Made by a program: the position numbers and the translations under genes | The notes under the pieces: generated by a model | What the model was told of the DNA's origin: nothing | Databases searched by the model: none | Seen by the model: the letters and a program-made list of their open reading frames with translations, nothing else | In this document: one piece after another, positions 43,542 through 53,830 of the stretch | Layout of the letters: every line of letters begins with the position of its first letter | Position numbering within the stretch: position 1 is the first letter of the stretch | Assembly (NCBI GenBank): GCA_009801085.1 | Contig: VNWV01000033.1 | Span: forward strand, 52,723 to 116,722 | Direction of reading: 5' to 3' | Source: Lasiodiplodia sp. COLG20 | Taxonomy: Eukaryota > Ascomycota > Dothideomycetes > Botryosphaeriales > Botryosphaeriaceae | Length of the DNA stretch: 64,000 nucleotides

Positions 43542-45389
43542 ATGAGCACTTCTATGAGGGGTTCTGGTCAGAAGACTGGAGGGTCTTCTCCTATTGTGAA
43601 GTAACTACTCCTGTAGGCTGAAGACGACAATCCAATAGGAAGGACCTTCAAGATTCGGAACACCTGGTCGAGCTATTGGGGTGCTCTAGTCTTGATGGCT
43701 GCACTCTTTGTGGCAGGTGTATCTTTTACATCAGGCCATCACGTCTTTTATCGGTCTTTGAACAACACCGTGGTCTCTTCTCCCGAGTAAAAGCAATGGG
43801 CCATCCGAATTGGGACTGGATTAACTTTTCTTGCAAAGGCCAGCTTTTCTGCTACAGTCGGGATCGCTTTTATACAGTATATCTGGATCGTGGTTAAGAA
43901 GAGACCCATGGAGATCGACAGCCTAGACGCGTTGTTTTCCTTCACGACGAGCGTGCAGTCGTTTCTGAACTTCCGGGTCCTCAGCAATGCAAAGGTATTG
44001 GTCATGCTTACAACAACCCCGTGGTAGGTCTGCCGATAAAGAATAGAGAAAAGAAAAAGAATATTAATTGGATTTTCTAACGCCGTCTTGTTGCGCAGGC
44101 TGTTACCACTAATGGCAGCGATTACTCCATCTACACTTTCTGTTAAGTCGAGAATGGACCACAACACAACTACTAGCCTTGTTACATACCCACATTTCTC
44201 TCTTGATTCCATGGAAAAGCTTCGAGTCTGGTCTGATCAGGTTGGAGTCAGCATGATAAGCTTCCCGTCGCCTTCCGTAATACGCTTACTCGCCGCTACT
44301 ACGTCTTCGACTAGGATCCTCTCCATAGACGCGCCGTTCCCAAATGCATCTTACTCCTACCAGTTTACGGGCCCTTCCTTGAAGTGCGACCCTCTATCTG
44401 TTGCAATCCAATCCAAGGAGCCGGTAGGCAGTTGCCAGAATTGCAGCTCTCTGTCTGAAACTTGGCAAACTTCGTTCAACATTGACATGACGTCCGTATG
44501 GTATACCGCAGTCGCTCCTGGCGGGCTGAACAACTTTATTTTCATAAGGACAGGCGGAGACCCAATGCGTGGAGCAACCCTAAAGGATATTAGGCGTCAG
44601 ATTTGGAACGCTTCCTACTCGGTCGAAGTTGAATATCTTAATGGGGTCCAATCGACCGCTGTGCGGAGTTTGTATCTCATTTTTGTAGTGACAGTTACGT
44701 CTCAGGACCATGTCGACGAACTTTCAGGCTCCAGCAAGCCATTTGTGTCGATGTTCATGGCCATGCTAAACCTGCTATCTGGGGAAGTAGCAACCCCTAA
44801 CGGCTTATCTTCCTCGGGAATGAAAAGGGGAGACCTGGCAATTATGAACACCGGCATAATGGCATGTCTAGAGATACTTCAAATCTGGCGAACCGCCGGG
44901 TTTCTCAGTGCTCCTCCTATGGACCAAGTCACATTGCCATGGATGTGTCGAAATCAGTCGGTAGAAAAGGCCGTCGAAAACCTTTTCCGTAACTTTACCT
45001 TGAGCATAGTGACCAGTAAAGTCCTATCAGAGAAAATGGCATCCGAGATTTCTGTTTCGTATCCTCGAAACTACTAGCATTACTCTACGAGGCACCTACT
45101 CCTTGCCTACGCTGTAGGGACTCTGGCCACTTTCATCTTAATTCTTCTCAGGGCCTGGGCATTTTATGTAAACGGTTACAATGCAAGCACCTCGTTTTCA
45201 ACCATCCTTACTACGACCCGGAACCTTGGTCTTGATGGGTTAGCGTAGTCCGATTCTATAGGTTTGCAGCTGCTTCCTCCGACTGTTCAGAAGACGAGAT
45301 TGCAGTACAAAGTGTTCAAAGCCGATCAGGGCGTTGCATACCCAGAGTTTAGAGTTAGAGGGGTAGCTATTCCTTCGGACAGCCCCTGA
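43542..45389 (+). pseudogene. fungal multi-pass membrane protein, inactivated by stops
   Basis: The plus strand encodes a recognisable type of fungal membrane protein with large extracellular segments, but with premature stops. After a first exon near 43542 and a probable intron, FKIRNTWSSYWGALVLMAAL leads to a TAA at 43788-43790, after which QWAIRIGTGLTFLAKASFSA continues in the same frame. A normal intron (about 44033-44098) joins MLTTTPW to LLPLMAAITPSTLSV. A long Cys- and Asn-glycosylation-rich region with PSLKCDP and SCQNCSS follows up to a TAG at 45075-45077; the frame continues as RHLLLAYAVGTLATFILILL, a membrane helix, then another TAG at 45246-45248, ending at 45389. TAA and TAG replacing CAA/CAG-type codons is the RIP pattern. 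The family is widespread and uncharacterised in Pezizomycotina; I give no function. Confidence 0.7.
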
Positions 45390-46230
45390 GCTTGGACAGA
45401 TGTGGCTATTCGACGGAAAAATGGAGATCATCACCCCTGCAGAAGAATTGGGTATATTTTAAAACCTAATGGAACTTGACCATGCGAGGCTCACTGAGAA
45501 GCAACCTGCGAAGCTAAAGGTGGACTTCTAGCTATTCTTCTGCATAGAGAGTGGCGTTAGTTATAATAGAACTCGGTCACGCGGGCATTAAAATAGGAAC
45601 CGGTTCGCAAAGCCGACGATGGGTTTCTTGTTTCTTCTTCTAACTAACGAGTGGTGTTGGCTATAGACATTTACACTGTAGCCGAGGCAAATAGAAAGCC
45701 TAACCAGATCAGGCATTAAAGCATTGATTAGCCAACGATCGGGCTCATGTTCCATCAAGAGGTTTCGTTGCCGGGGAAAGAGCGGTCGTCTTTTACAACG
45801 TCAAAGGTTCCCCATGTATATACAACCCCATCGCCGGGAGAACTCCTAGATTTAGGAAACGTGAAGTCCGTAGAAGTTCCAGGAAAGAAATTTTCACCAA
45901 TCAAAGTAGTGTTTCGAATGAATCGAGCACACCACTTACTTTTGCACTCTATAATGTTACTAACCATCTGTTCCTTGTCCGACGAGAGGTATGTGTTGAC
46001 TATAGCATGCTCCACGATTGTGCTACTGCGCACTTCGTCATTGCCACTCTCGAAATTGTTGCGGCAGGTGTTGCGAACCTTTGATATTCTTGGGCTCTTG
46101 CTACTGCCAGTGACCACTTAATGGTACAAGAAGGTGATTGCCACTGACTAGCGCTAACCGATCACATTAGTCGCAGGAGGCGTGATCTATTTTCGCCTAA
46201 AACGCAGGGGCGATACGGACCGTACCATCT

Positions 46231-46268
46231 CGGGCACTCGGGCACTCGGGAACTCGGGCACTTGGGCG
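46231..46268. repeat. 8-bp tandem repeat (CGGGCACT)
   Basis: Four to five near-perfect copies of CGGGCACT in a row, one with an A for C change and the last degraded. Confidence 0.85.
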
Positions 46269-46402
46269 ATACTAATGCCTAACTCCGATCAGCCACCGTC
46301 GACTAAACCATATCCGATGCGGAGATGGTGCGCACCTGAGGCTCACCTAAACGCTAGACTCTATAGATCCTCCGCCTGAATCGAGTCACTCCTTTCTACC
46401 AA

Positions 46403-46456
46403 CAAAAAAAAACTAGGCAAATGACAAAAAAAAAAAAAAAAAAAAACTAGGCAAAC
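46403..46456. repeat. direct duplication of poly-A plus CTAGGCAAA
   Basis: The unit A9 then CTAGGCAAA occurs at about 46403-46421 and again, with a longer A run of about 20, at about 46427-46456. It looks like a local duplication with A-tract expansion. Confidence 0.75.
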
Positions 46457-47291
46457 GGTCGCTAATCAAACTCTGGGCCGAAAAGCTCGATGTTACACAC
46501 CGGCTCGATCCGTAGATAAGGTTGCGGCCGGTTCCTTAAGTCGACAAAACTATGTTGAATGCGGACACCGTCCCGATCAGAGGCCTCTAAACTTGTATAT
46601 TAAAGGTTACAGTCAGTAGGAGTCTTCTCCGGTAACCATGGCGCATGGAACAAGGGATACAATGCACATGACCATTAGGGACAGCGTAGGGGCGATATCT
46701 ACACCGAATTATCCGAATGCGTACTCACAATCTTTTTGGTGCCAAAAAAAAAAAATCGGTTGCGGGCCAGTCATGAGCCAACTCCATCCACGCGCGTTGA
46801 ACAAGAGGGTGATTTAGAAGCTACTGTACGGCTTTCAGGTGAGGCGGGCGTAGTTTATATATTTTTCTACGATGCAAAACCTTATTTCTAAATGTAATCG
46901 AAAGCCTTTTTACAAGAAGATAGCGAAGATAAGCAATCACGTACTATCTTCTATCAGCTTCTATGATAGGAAGCTGCTATGTTCTACCACTAGCCTTCTC
47001 GGACTTTTAAGGATCAGAAAACCTCCGAAAGCTCCGAGTCACGGGCTTAAAAGTCTGGTAAGACTTACCATAGTAGACATCGTGGATAAGTACACACTCA
47101 GAGGTCTAGACATCGGAGTTAAAGTTCCCGACTCGAGGTAATATATATATAGGCAACCCGACACATTAGAAGCCATCATTGCGATAACAATCTCTACTCA
47201 CAAGAATCTGTGAAACCCTCTACTCCACTGCTGTTAATCAACCTTCTATTGCACTGATATCTTATACCCCCAACTTTTCTACCCAGTAGGG

Positions 47292-47825
47292 ATGTATACT
47301 TCAAACTTCATCGTGGCTATCCTAGCCCTCGGAGCTCTCGTCTTCGGTGTTCCTCTCGAGAGGCGCCAGGGCGCTACCTCGATCGCTGCGGCGCCTCTTT
47401 TCGCCAACGATCCCAACCTCGTCCCTCCTCCAGCTATGCTCGGCCCGTATGGCCTCAAGAGCTCAACGCCTTCCTCCATACCGATCTCTGCCAGGGATGC
47501 ACCCACGACTGAAGCAGCCTCCGCCACCGATGCCACCTCGATTGCTGCAGCGCCCTTCTCCATCGCCCTTCCTAGTCTCGTCCCTCCTCCAGTTATGCTT
47601 GGCCCGTACAGCCTCAAGAGCCTCACGCCTTCATCCACCTCCGTCTCCACCCAGGTCCCCTCGATTACCGATCTCGAGCAGCAGCTTAGCACCCTTGCTG
47701 CCATCGCGTCTAACAGCGCACCTTCTGCATCTTCCTCTCCCGCCGCCGCGAAGGCGAAATCGGATGTGATTGGAAGGCTTATCAGCAAGTTTCTTACTGC
47801 CTTGCACGGTCTGCTCCGCTTTTAG
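47292..47825 (+). CDS. secreted protein with an internal duplication (effector-like)
   Basis: Single exon, 177 residues, with a signal peptide (MYTSNFIVAILALGALVFG) followed at once by VPLERRQ, a dibasic Kex2-type site. The rest contains two copies of a module of about 35 residues: ATSIAAAP, about nine variable residues, LVPPPAMLGPYGLKSSTPSS in the first and LVPPPVMLGPYSLKSLTPSS in the second, separated by about 28 residues of Ala/Thr/Ser-rich sequence. The C-terminal part is an Ala/Ser-rich segment ending in a short amphipathic stretch (DVIGRLISKFLTALHGLLRF). No cysteines are present after the signal peptide and no known domain. A TATA element at 47141-47150 lies at a suitable distance, supporting expression. 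It resembles secreted, Kex2-processed repeat proteins; whether it is an effector, wall protein or peptide precursor is open. Confidence 0.75.
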   Translation: MYTSNFIVAILALGALVFGVPLERRQGATSIAAAPLFANDPNLVPPPAMLGPYGLKSSTPSSIPISARDAPTTEAASATDATSIAAAPFSIALPSLVPPPVMLGPYSLKSLTPSSTSVSTQVPSITDLEQQLSTLAAIASNSAPSASSSPAAAKAKSDVIGRLISKFLTALHGLLRF

Positions 47826-49873
47826 ACAGATCCCAGAGATCATTGTTTGGTCGGTGGGCCCTGGAGGCTAGGGAGTACGATGCCCTTGATGGACACGAAG
47901 ATATCTGAAATTTCTAGGTCGAAGTCTCGTCATCCTAGTCAAATTGCGTCCATCTTGCAGATGCGACCTAGTTTGAGTAGGCTATGTAGCTATCGTTATT
48001 CTATGATCGAAGTCTCATTAATGGAAAATGAGCTTGATCACCTTCTTGATCTATTGTCAGATACGTTCATTAGTTTAGTAATTCATTTTGAGATAATTTG
48101 GGCACTGCAGCGGCGTGATTGACATCGTTAACTTTAGAGGCGGCTGAAGAATGTTCGAGCCATTCACCCGAACCCTAATCATAACGATTCCAATTTTATA
48201 CAGAGTTTTCTCTATGGACTCTAAAGCAGCGAAAGGGATCATTCCCGCTCGAATTGAAACGAAAAACGTTAATTCGGCATCAATTTAGCCAACTTCGCCT
48301 TCCATTAACTGAAGCGAATCTTGATGCTATACTGCTCAACCTACACCACTTAAGTATTGCTTAGAACTCCAACTCGGCTGGAAAGCCAACTAGAACAACC
48401 AAGCATTATAGCTTCTACGATTTAGAGTACAAGCTCTTACTCATACTGGCCGAGTTTAAGGTCGACTATAAAAGCGGCGTGCATCCATCAAGCTTATCGG
48501 CGGCGCAGATAATACACTATGCTGCAGCTTAGATGTTTCTCCTTGCCACCCTAAGTGAAGTGCCTTTTCGTAGAACAATGTACAATTCCCTAATTAGGCA
48601 GCTCAAGACGACTCTTTCCGCGTCTGATAAGCCTGCAGCGGAATAAATGTAAGCGAGTGGTGGCCAATACCTGCTACAGATCGTCATTTCCCGACCGCAA
48701 AACAAGATCTCAACCTGTATCGACGAGCACTTAAAGCGAGTTAAAAGGCTCGTGGTCATGCAGAGCACAAGCCACTCGTTCTAGAGAAGACTTAAAAGCT
48801 CGTTTCATCACGTTCCAAGCACCGATGCCGAGCCCGCAATTGTTCGCAGAATCTGCAAACACCTGTACGCTGCAAACAAGGTTATGGCGTGAGGGGTGTA
48901 TGAAGGATGGTTCTTCTTTTACCTTCTCTCCTCTTCTTTTCTTACATTCCGTCTAATCTCCTCGAATTATACTTTTCGGTATACAGCGTGCTGAGCCTTG
49001 AATGAACGAGGATCTCAATGCGGCTTAGAACAGTGCTTCTTGCCTTTAAAGAGTTAGTAAACCTCTTCAATGAAATCTATAAAGGCAACTGGTGAAGCGT
49101 CGATCGTCGTGATGAGCTGCACTCAGACGCTGGTGGTGGGTGAACGGCTTTTACAATATGTTGAAACATGGCGACAGACAACAGTAATATAATCCACGTG
49201 ACCTTTTCACCGCTGCCAAGACCAACGTCCTTATGATGCTACCAGACAGATAGGAAGCTTGACACTAGAGAAGATGGAATATTTTATAAAGAATATCAGC
49301 GCTAAGAGACAATTATAGCGCTGTGAGACGTGCATATAGATGATAGTAATAAATTCATGGACCGTCCCAGCCCCGAAGGTAGCTACGCGGCTTGCAGCCT
49401 ACCTTTCCACATCCGCTAAACTTGTTTGGGCCTAAGCGATGTAGTAGAGCCGGGCCTGCTCTCTGTTTATTCTACATACCTGTACATACACGTTAGAGGA
49501 AAGTGCTAGGGGTAATATCCAGTAAATGCGACTGCGGACAAGGACTGCAGACAGTTTGCTGCGTGCTACACAAGTGTAGTAGATTCAATGACCTGAGACT
49601 CATTTTCCGTATATAAGACGAGAAAGGCCGAAACCGATGGGCGATAAATCTGAGGACGATGCTGAGTCAGCGTAGCACAGCCATAGCGGCAGCAAAGTTT
49701 ATGATGGCAATTACCCGTGATGGAGCTTGAGGAAGACGAGATCGCCTTCCCGAAGCCGTTATATCTGCGGCTTGGAAAATGGGCGATTGGTTTTAACTAG
49801 AGGACTGGCCCATAAAATAGCGATCGGTGGCCGAGAGGAACATCGGAGGTTCCAGAGGCGGTTTGCTCGTGTC
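47826..49873. other. long intergenic stretch, probably transposon-derived debris
   Basis: About 2 kb without an intact gene. A segment near 48390-48530 keeps a short protein-like frame with FYDLEYKLLLILAEFK, possibly a relic, but it cannot be assigned. No tRNA or rRNA recognised. Confidence 0.4.
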
Positions 49874-49958
49874 ATAGGTAGCTGAAACTATCGTCCAGAC
49901 GTATATATCGAATTTTTAACCCTACATTCCCGTCTAGATGATAGCTTCAACTGCCCGC
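49874..49958. mobile_element. MITE palindromic core, copy F
   Basis: ATAGGTAGCTGAAACTATCG then TCCAGACG; AT-rich loop with ATATCGAATTTTTAA; CGTCTAGATGATAGCTTCAA then CTGCCC. A more diverged copy of the hairpin; outer repeats not found. Confidence 0.7.
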
Positions 49959-50067
49959 ATATATAAGGTTTTCCTTTACCCACGACGCTACGCTGGTTAA
50001 CGTAGGTTTCCTTAAGGGCAAAAGAGTGCTGGATTGAACCAAATTGTTACGGGTCATTGTGGTTTGA

Positions 50068-50511
50068 ATTACGGATGACTGGATCATTCAAGCAAAGCTG
50101 TGGCAGGACCGGTCCACCCAAGGAAAGAAGGAGAAGAAGTGCACAGCGCATGTAGATAAGTGGGGCAACTGGTCGGGGAACTGGCAGTCGACTTGGAAGA
50201 GCCGCGTGCAGCCTCTCCGTGGCGCTACGTTGTCCCGTCACCGCCTGCTCCGACCCTCCCCGCTGGCTGGCCACCCCGCCGATCGCCCTGGGTCCTTGCC
50301 GCTCGTTCGCTGCCTCTTCGGTTGCGCTCGCGCCCTTAAAAGACGCGGGGATTGGTCATGGCAGGAGAACCGGCGCACTGAATGGTGTTCGGCAATGGAG
50401 AGGGCCATCGCGGAGGTACCGGAGGAGGTATGTGGATCCACATCTTGTTTCTTTCTCCATGATAACGTATCACATCTAGCTCCCCGATCTTGTTGCGGTG
50501 AGGGGGTATAA
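50068..50511 (+). pseudogene. ATG-less coding-like frame with a motif shared with the next entry
   Basis: A frame open from 50068 to a TAA at 50509-50511 without an initial ATG. Its first 44 codons, including WIIQAKLWQDRSTQGKKE, HVDKWGNWSGNWQSTWK, are clearly related to the protein motif encoded 540 bp downstream. The remainder is Arg/Pro-rich with a late cysteine group. It could be an internal exon of a larger gene or the remnant of a duplicated gene. A minus-strand frame over the same region (50855-50238) seems a shadow. Confidence 0.4.
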
Positions 50512-50613
50512 GCAATCCAGTAGTACCGCCATACGAGAGTAGTGTTAACAGACTTTAGATCGAACATACACGTATCCACCACGGGCCCGCCCCCTGAGGG
50601 AAATCCTGAAGAG

Positions 50614-50778
50614 ATGATCATCCAAATCAAGTTCGCGCAAGACCGCTCCGCAAAGGGGAAGAAGGAGAGGGACCGCACGGTCCACGTACACCGGGACGGA
50701 AAATGGTTGGGGAACTGGCAAATGGAATGGAAAGCAAATAAAAAGAAAAGAGGGAGAGGGAGGAGGTCCAGAAAATGA
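50614..50778 (+). CDS. short basic protein or exon with the duplicated QDRS...GNWQ motif
   Basis: From the ATG at 50614, 54 residues: IIQIKFAQDRSAKGKKE, TVHVHRDGKWLGNWQMEW, then a very basic tail (KKKRGRGRRSRK). The frame is open upstream to about 50542 just after a GTTAACAG acceptor-like sequence, so this may be a terminal exon rather than a complete gene. About half of the first 42 residues match the related segment at 50074-50199. I do not recognise the motif. The high Lys/Arg end suggests nucleic-acid contact or a nuclear signal, but this is a guess. Confidence 0.4.
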   Translation: MIIQIKFAQDRSAKGKKERDRTVHVHRDGKWLGNWQMEWKANKKKRGRGRRSRK

Positions 50779-50930
50779 CAAAAAGGAAATAAATCATTTA
50801 CCGCGGGCATATGCTCAAAATACTGGTGGGAAGACGGGCGGAAACCGTCTTGCAAAGCGATAGGTGCGTGAGATTACGGAGGGGAATTGCAGCTGAAGAC
50901 TAGCGAGGACTTATTTTCACTTATTTAATG

Positions 50931-51012
50931 GGGCATGTGAAGCTACTGTCGGTACGTGAATGTCAAACTAATAATTGTACGTTTGCGTCCGGACGACAGC
51001 TTCTACTACACC
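50931..51012. mobile_element. MITE palindromic core, copy G
   Basis: GGGCATGTGAAGCTACTGTC then GGTACG; loop with AATGTCAAACTAATAATTGT; CGTCCGGACGACAGCTTCTA then CTACAC. The left arm is damaged. It lies about 420 bp upstream of the second HET gene. Confidence 0.7.
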
Positions 51013-51433
51013 TGTATATTCATACAAAGGAAAATAAAATTGCTGCGTCTACGTTCTCGCGATTTTCTGTCTACAGTGATGCCTAGAATCATTCGCCAAA
51101 TATTACTTGATCAGGTTGAACACGTCACTGATCTGCACCAGGGCTTGACAAAACCTTCTCTGCTGCGAATTTAGCTTTGCCGATACACCCAAAATACGTA
51201 GTACTCAGCCACGTATTCGACGGCTAAACTTTCCAGTGGGTTTCAATCACATTATAAGGCGGAGGTTGTTGCCTAATCGTGTCTGGCAGCCAAGCTTTAC
51301 TTCCTCTTCCTCTCCCGCTAACTCATCAATTGTGCTCCTCCTACCAATATCCAAATCATAATTGTTACAGTCCAGACCGAAGCGCAGCCGACCAAAACCA
51401 ACCATACCGTCCACCACCAAAGGCGTACTCGAC

Positions 51434-53734
51434 ATGGCTCTCCCCGCGGGCGCTTACGTACCATGGAGGACCTGGAGCCAGGCAAGGGGAGGCATTCCCT
51501 GTTCTCTGTGCGATTGTCTGTTATTCCAATTCCCTTCACCTATAAAGAGTGACTCCGAGGCTCAATCGATGCTATTCCATGACCCATGCGAGGATTGTTC
51601 ACAAGATGTCAACCCTCCTGATTGTTGTGCTTTCTGTCAGCACCTCCGCATGCGGCACCTCCTGATTTGTTTGCCAAACCAGAGCATTGTCAAATCAATG
51701 GAAAAATATGAAATCCTAGAGACCTTCGCAATCGAGCTAGGAACCATTGCTACACTGAAATCACGAAAGCGTTGCCCGCTCTGCCGGTTTTTTTATGATA
51801 TCACGACCGCTCGATATCGGCTCTGGCAAGACAGGATTCCCAAGGACAGCAATCCAATTATTTTAGAATTCAGCAGCAGTGGCCCCGTCCTCCTAGTGTC
51901 TCATGAAGCCCCGAATAGAATTGGTTCATCCGTTCATGACACGCGCGAGCACTGCATAACCGATCGGACCACACCCTCAAGAGCTCGATTCTCAACTCAT
52001 GACATTCGTGTGGACTCCAACGTCCCTCGGACTCTATCATCAAAAGTCCATTGGAGTACTCTGCATCAATGGAGGCACGACTTTCTGCGTACAGCATCGC
52101 TTCCAGAGTCCGAGGATCTCTATAGTCGACACACATCCACACCGCGGCTTCCCCAGCCTCTCTTGGTGATTGATGTAGAAAATGGCTGTATCGTGTCAAA
52201 GCCGACGAGCTGCACGTATGCAGCTCTCAGTTATGTCTGGGGCAACCCGACAAAGGGAGATTTGCAAGCGACGCTGGCCAATATCAGCAACCTTGAAAAG
52301 CCCGGTGCACTTACACAAGCGGGAGTCCCTCTGACCATTCTTGATGCTATGACCGCAGCCGCAAAACTCGGAATCCCATTCTTGTGGGTGGATCGGCTCT
52401 GCATAGTACAAGACGATCAGATTACGAAGCACGACCTAATCAACCAGATGGATTCGATTTATGCAGGTGCATTGGTCACTTTCGTCGCTGGAGCAGGGAA
52501 GGATGCCTCATACGGTTTGCCAGGAGTCTCGAAGAAACGTTCGCCCAGACAGGCACACATACGCATACAGGGCATAGAACTGATTGAAGTACTACCTAAG
52601 TTTTGCAATGACATCATACGACAGACGGCGTGGATGCAGAGAGGCTGGACCTACCAAGAAGCAATGTTCTCGGCAAATCTTGTTTTCTTCACCGATTATG
52701 GAGTCTTCTATGAGCGCGCGAAGGCATCTAGCGGAGTCCTTGCAGAGCCTCCCAATTCGCATGATAGAAGCGCTTTCAGCTGGATCACGGATTTCTTCGA
52801 GTCAGTCGAGGCTTACTCAGAGCGAACATTAAGCTACGAGACGGATATCGAGAAAGCATTTTCAGGCGTACTGCGCAGCTATTTCGGCGAAGAGTACGCC
52901 TACGGATCACCCCTTCGATCTTTCGACGCCGCTCTCCGTTGGACAAGTTCTCTCGGACTGAGCCAGCGACGTCGGTCAACCGATAATGACGTCTTCCCAA
53001 GTTGGTCATGGTTGTCTGCGATTGGAAGAGTGGATTTCCAAGGGGCCGGTAGCACCAGGGACTACTTGCCCGTCGCTACTTGGGCTATGAATTTGCCCAC
53101 AGGTAGTGGCAGGTCTGAACTTCGTTTCATCGCTCCTCGAAGTGATGAAGAATTCGAATACAATGCATCATTGGTAGATGAAACGTGGAAAGCAGGCTTC
53201 TTTGAAGGGGGGCCTCCGTCATGCTCAAATGCAGACACAGCATCATGTGATATGTGGCGACTGACTTGGAAATCTTACCACTCTTTCTGGCTTCAAAGCC
53301 GTGGATTGAAATCGATATCGGCACCCTCGCAGTCAGGTTTGTGCGAGAAATACCCTGTTTGCCTCCGCCCAGGACAGGTTATTGTGCGCACTAAATCCGC
53401 TCATTTACGCGCCTCCCAAGTTGATATTGAGTGTTCGAGGATGTTGGATAGGAAGACTAGGAGCACCTGCAAACTCTACATGGAATATTCATCTGAAGGC
53501 ATAGGAGAGCTTGAGTATGTGGAAATTATCGCACTTTCTACCAGAAGAAGATTCAGTAACCCCGTCGAGATGCTCCTCTTTTGCAAGGGTGCTAATCATG
53601 AGCAAATGTTGATGGTGGATATCATGGCGATCAGACGCGTTGATGGCGTGGCTTACAGGACGGGGCTTGGGTGGATGTCCCTCAAGAAATGGGAGGAGGC
53701 AAAACCTACTTTCAAGACTATTATACTCGGGTGA
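51434..53734 (+). CDS. HET-domain protein (heterokaryon incompatibility type), copy 2
   Basis: Single open frame of 766 residues from the ATG at 51434 (MALPAGAYVPW); the frame extends further upstream but without an ATG. The N-terminal cysteine-rich module (CSLCDC, FHDPCEDC, CAFCQHLR, CPLCRFFYD) and the HET domain match the copy at 19-21.5 kb in order and spacing. The HET domain spans about residues 260-410: TYAALSYVWGNP, LTILDAMTAAAKL, FLWVDRLCIVQDD, INQMDSIYAGALVTFVAGAG, followed by QRGWTYQEAMFSANLVFFT. The C-terminal half is without recognised repeats and ends in GLGWMSLKKWEEAKPTFKTI, also conserved with copy 1 (GQIYMDRWKESNPQF). HET proteins trigger growth arrest or death after fusion with a different individual. 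The two copies are paralogues separated by about 30 kb and oppositely oriented. Confidence 0.92.
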   Translation: MALPAGAYVPWRTWSQARGGIPCSLCDCLLFQFPSPIKSDSEAQSMLFHDPCEDCSQDVNPPDCCAFCQHLRMRHLLICLPNQSIVKSMEKYEILETFAIELGTIATLKSRKRCPLCRFFYDITTARYRLWQDRIPKDSNPIILEFSSSGPVLLVSHEAPNRIGSSVHDTREHCITDRTTPSRARFSTHDIRVDSNVPRTLSSKVHWSTLHQWRHDFLRTASLPESEDLYSRHTSTPRLPQPLLVIDVENGCIVSKPTSCTYAALSYVWGNPTKGDLQATLANISNLEKPGALTQAGVPLTILDAMTAAAKLGIPFLWVDRLCIVQDDQITKHDLINQMDSIYAGALVTFVAGAGKDASYGLPGVSKKRSPRQAHIRIQGIELIEVLPKFCNDIIRQTAWMQRGWTYQEAMFSANLVFFTDYGVFYERAKASSGVLAEPPNSHDRSAFSWITDFFESVEAYSERTLSYETDIEKAFSGVLRSYFGEEYAYGSPLRSFDAALRWTSSLGLSQRRRSTDNDVFPSWSWLSAIGRVDFQGAGSTRDYLPVATWAMNLPTGSGRSELRFIAPRSDEEFEYNASLVDETWKAGFFEGGPPSCSNADTASCDMWRLTWKSYHSFWLQSRGLKSISAPSQSGLCEKYPVCLRPGQVIVRTKSAHLRASQVDIECSRMLDRKTRSTCKLYMEYSSEGIGELEYVEIIALSTRRRFSNPVEMLLFCKGANHEQMLMVDIMAIRRVDGVAYRTGLGWMSLKKWEEAKPTFKTIILG

Positions 53735-53830
53735 TGCAATTCAATGCTAGAGGCTACTTCTAGCGCGCAAGGTAGCTTTTAAGGCCGCTGCATCAATTTA
53801 CGGTTTTCATGGAAAACTATTCGACATACG

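Larger units (their letters stand above)
45390..47291. other. decayed, repeat-rich intergenic stretch
   Basis: No intact gene. A minus-strand frame at 46117-45755 reads like an N-glycosylated extracellular fragment (ECKSKWCARFIRNTTLIGEN) and may be a further membrane-protein relic, but this is weak. Contains an 8-bp tandem repeat, duplicated A-tract units and an A11 run near 46744. At 47141-47150 a TATATATATA element lies about 140 bp upstream of the secreted-protein start. Confidence 0.5.

Noticed and set aside
46403..46456. Poly-A tracts as proof of a LINE insertion
   Set aside because: No reverse-transcriptase fragment or target duplication was found beside them; the duplicated CTAGGCAAA unit points to local duplication instead.
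47279..47788. 169-residue minus-strand frame opposite the secreted repeat protein
   Set aside because: Antisense to a gene with a clear signal peptide, Kex2 site and upstream TATA; its own repeats are mirror images of the plus-strand ones.
50238..50855. 205-residue minus-strand open frame
   Set aside because: Lies antisense to the duplicated QDRS/GNWQ motif, whose conservation between two copies argues that the plus strand is the coding one.
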